From: Lagopus muta
Lineage: Eukaryota > Chordata > Aves > Galliformes > Phasianidae
Assembly (NCBI RefSeq): GCF_023343835.1
Contig: NC_064444.1
Span: 17,521,219-17,585,218, forward strand
DNA: 64,000 nucleotides
Direction: 5' to 3'
Below the pieces are notes generated by a model. That model had not been told where the DNA came from and ran no database searches. It saw nothing but the letters and a program-made list of their open reading frames with translations. Below are positions 63,906 to 64,000 of the stretch, piece by piece; positions within the stretch are counted from its first letter, which is position 1, and every line of letters begins with the position of its first letter. The translations under genes and the position numbers were made by a program.

Positions 63906-64000
63906 TCACCAGGGCACAACGTTCCCTTCCCAGTCCAGGAAGGACCCGCTGTCCTTCTCGGAGAGCTTGGAGAGCACCTTCAGCATCCCTCCTACGCTCG
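63906..64000 (-). CDS. SDR11: last exon of next SDR copy, cut by window end
   Basis: Stop at 63,906-63,908 and 31 codons of exon 6 (from VGGMLKVLSKLSEKD to GNVVPW), in frame and without damage. The rest of the gene lies beyond the window, so the array continues to the right. Confidence 0.85.
   Translation of the reverse strand, partial: SVGGMLKVLSKLSEKDSGSFLDWEGNVVPW

Overview
This is vertebrate nuclear DNA from a bird, most likely a galliform such as chicken. The evidence is an intact avian-type LCAT gene with GT-AG introns, a eukaryotic tRNA-Lys, and many CR1 LINE fragments, the typical avian retroposon. The DNA is GC-rich. Every protein-coding gene found lies on the minus strand.

Layout: 1-380 has no recognisable gene. 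LCAT occupies 907-6287 (six exons, 460 aa) with a TATA box at 6332-6338. A tRNA-Lys(TTT) gene is at 6833-6905 on the plus strand. From about 9.2 kb to the right edge there is one multigene array: ten copies (SDR1-SDR10) of a six-exon short-chain dehydrogenase/reductase gene of the 'C-factor-like'/sniffer type, plus the last exon of an eleventh copy cut by the window end. Copies 1-9 have all six exons, all splice sites, the same exon lengths (147, 52, 188, 159, 120 and 114 nt) and an intact 259-aa reading frame. Copy 10 has lost exon 5 and the end of exon 4.

The spacers fall into a few repeated types. Type A (16.5, 27.0, 40.3 and 53.6 kb) carries a CR1 ORF2 fragment. Type C (22.8 and 58.7 kb) carries a CR1 tail and a solo-LTR-like element. 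Type B (32.1 and 45.4 kb) is a patchwork of DNA from beside LCAT, including an inverted tRNA-Lys copy. A 13,295-bp unit (two SDR genes, one A spacer and one B spacer) is present twice in near-perfect tandem copies (26,671-39,965 and 39,966-53,260), with a third more diverged partial copy to about 58.7 kb.

The most interesting signal is within the SDR genes. Exons 1-3 and introns 1-2 are homogenised almost to identity across the array, while differences between paralogues concentrate in three short stretches that in this fold line the substrate pocket: the residues after NNAG, the stretch just before the catalytic YRCSK, and the loop after PGWVQT. The array therefore looks like a set of reductases with a shared NADP(H)-binding half, kept uniform by gene conversion, and a diversified substrate pocket. 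Substrates cannot be deduced from the sequence.
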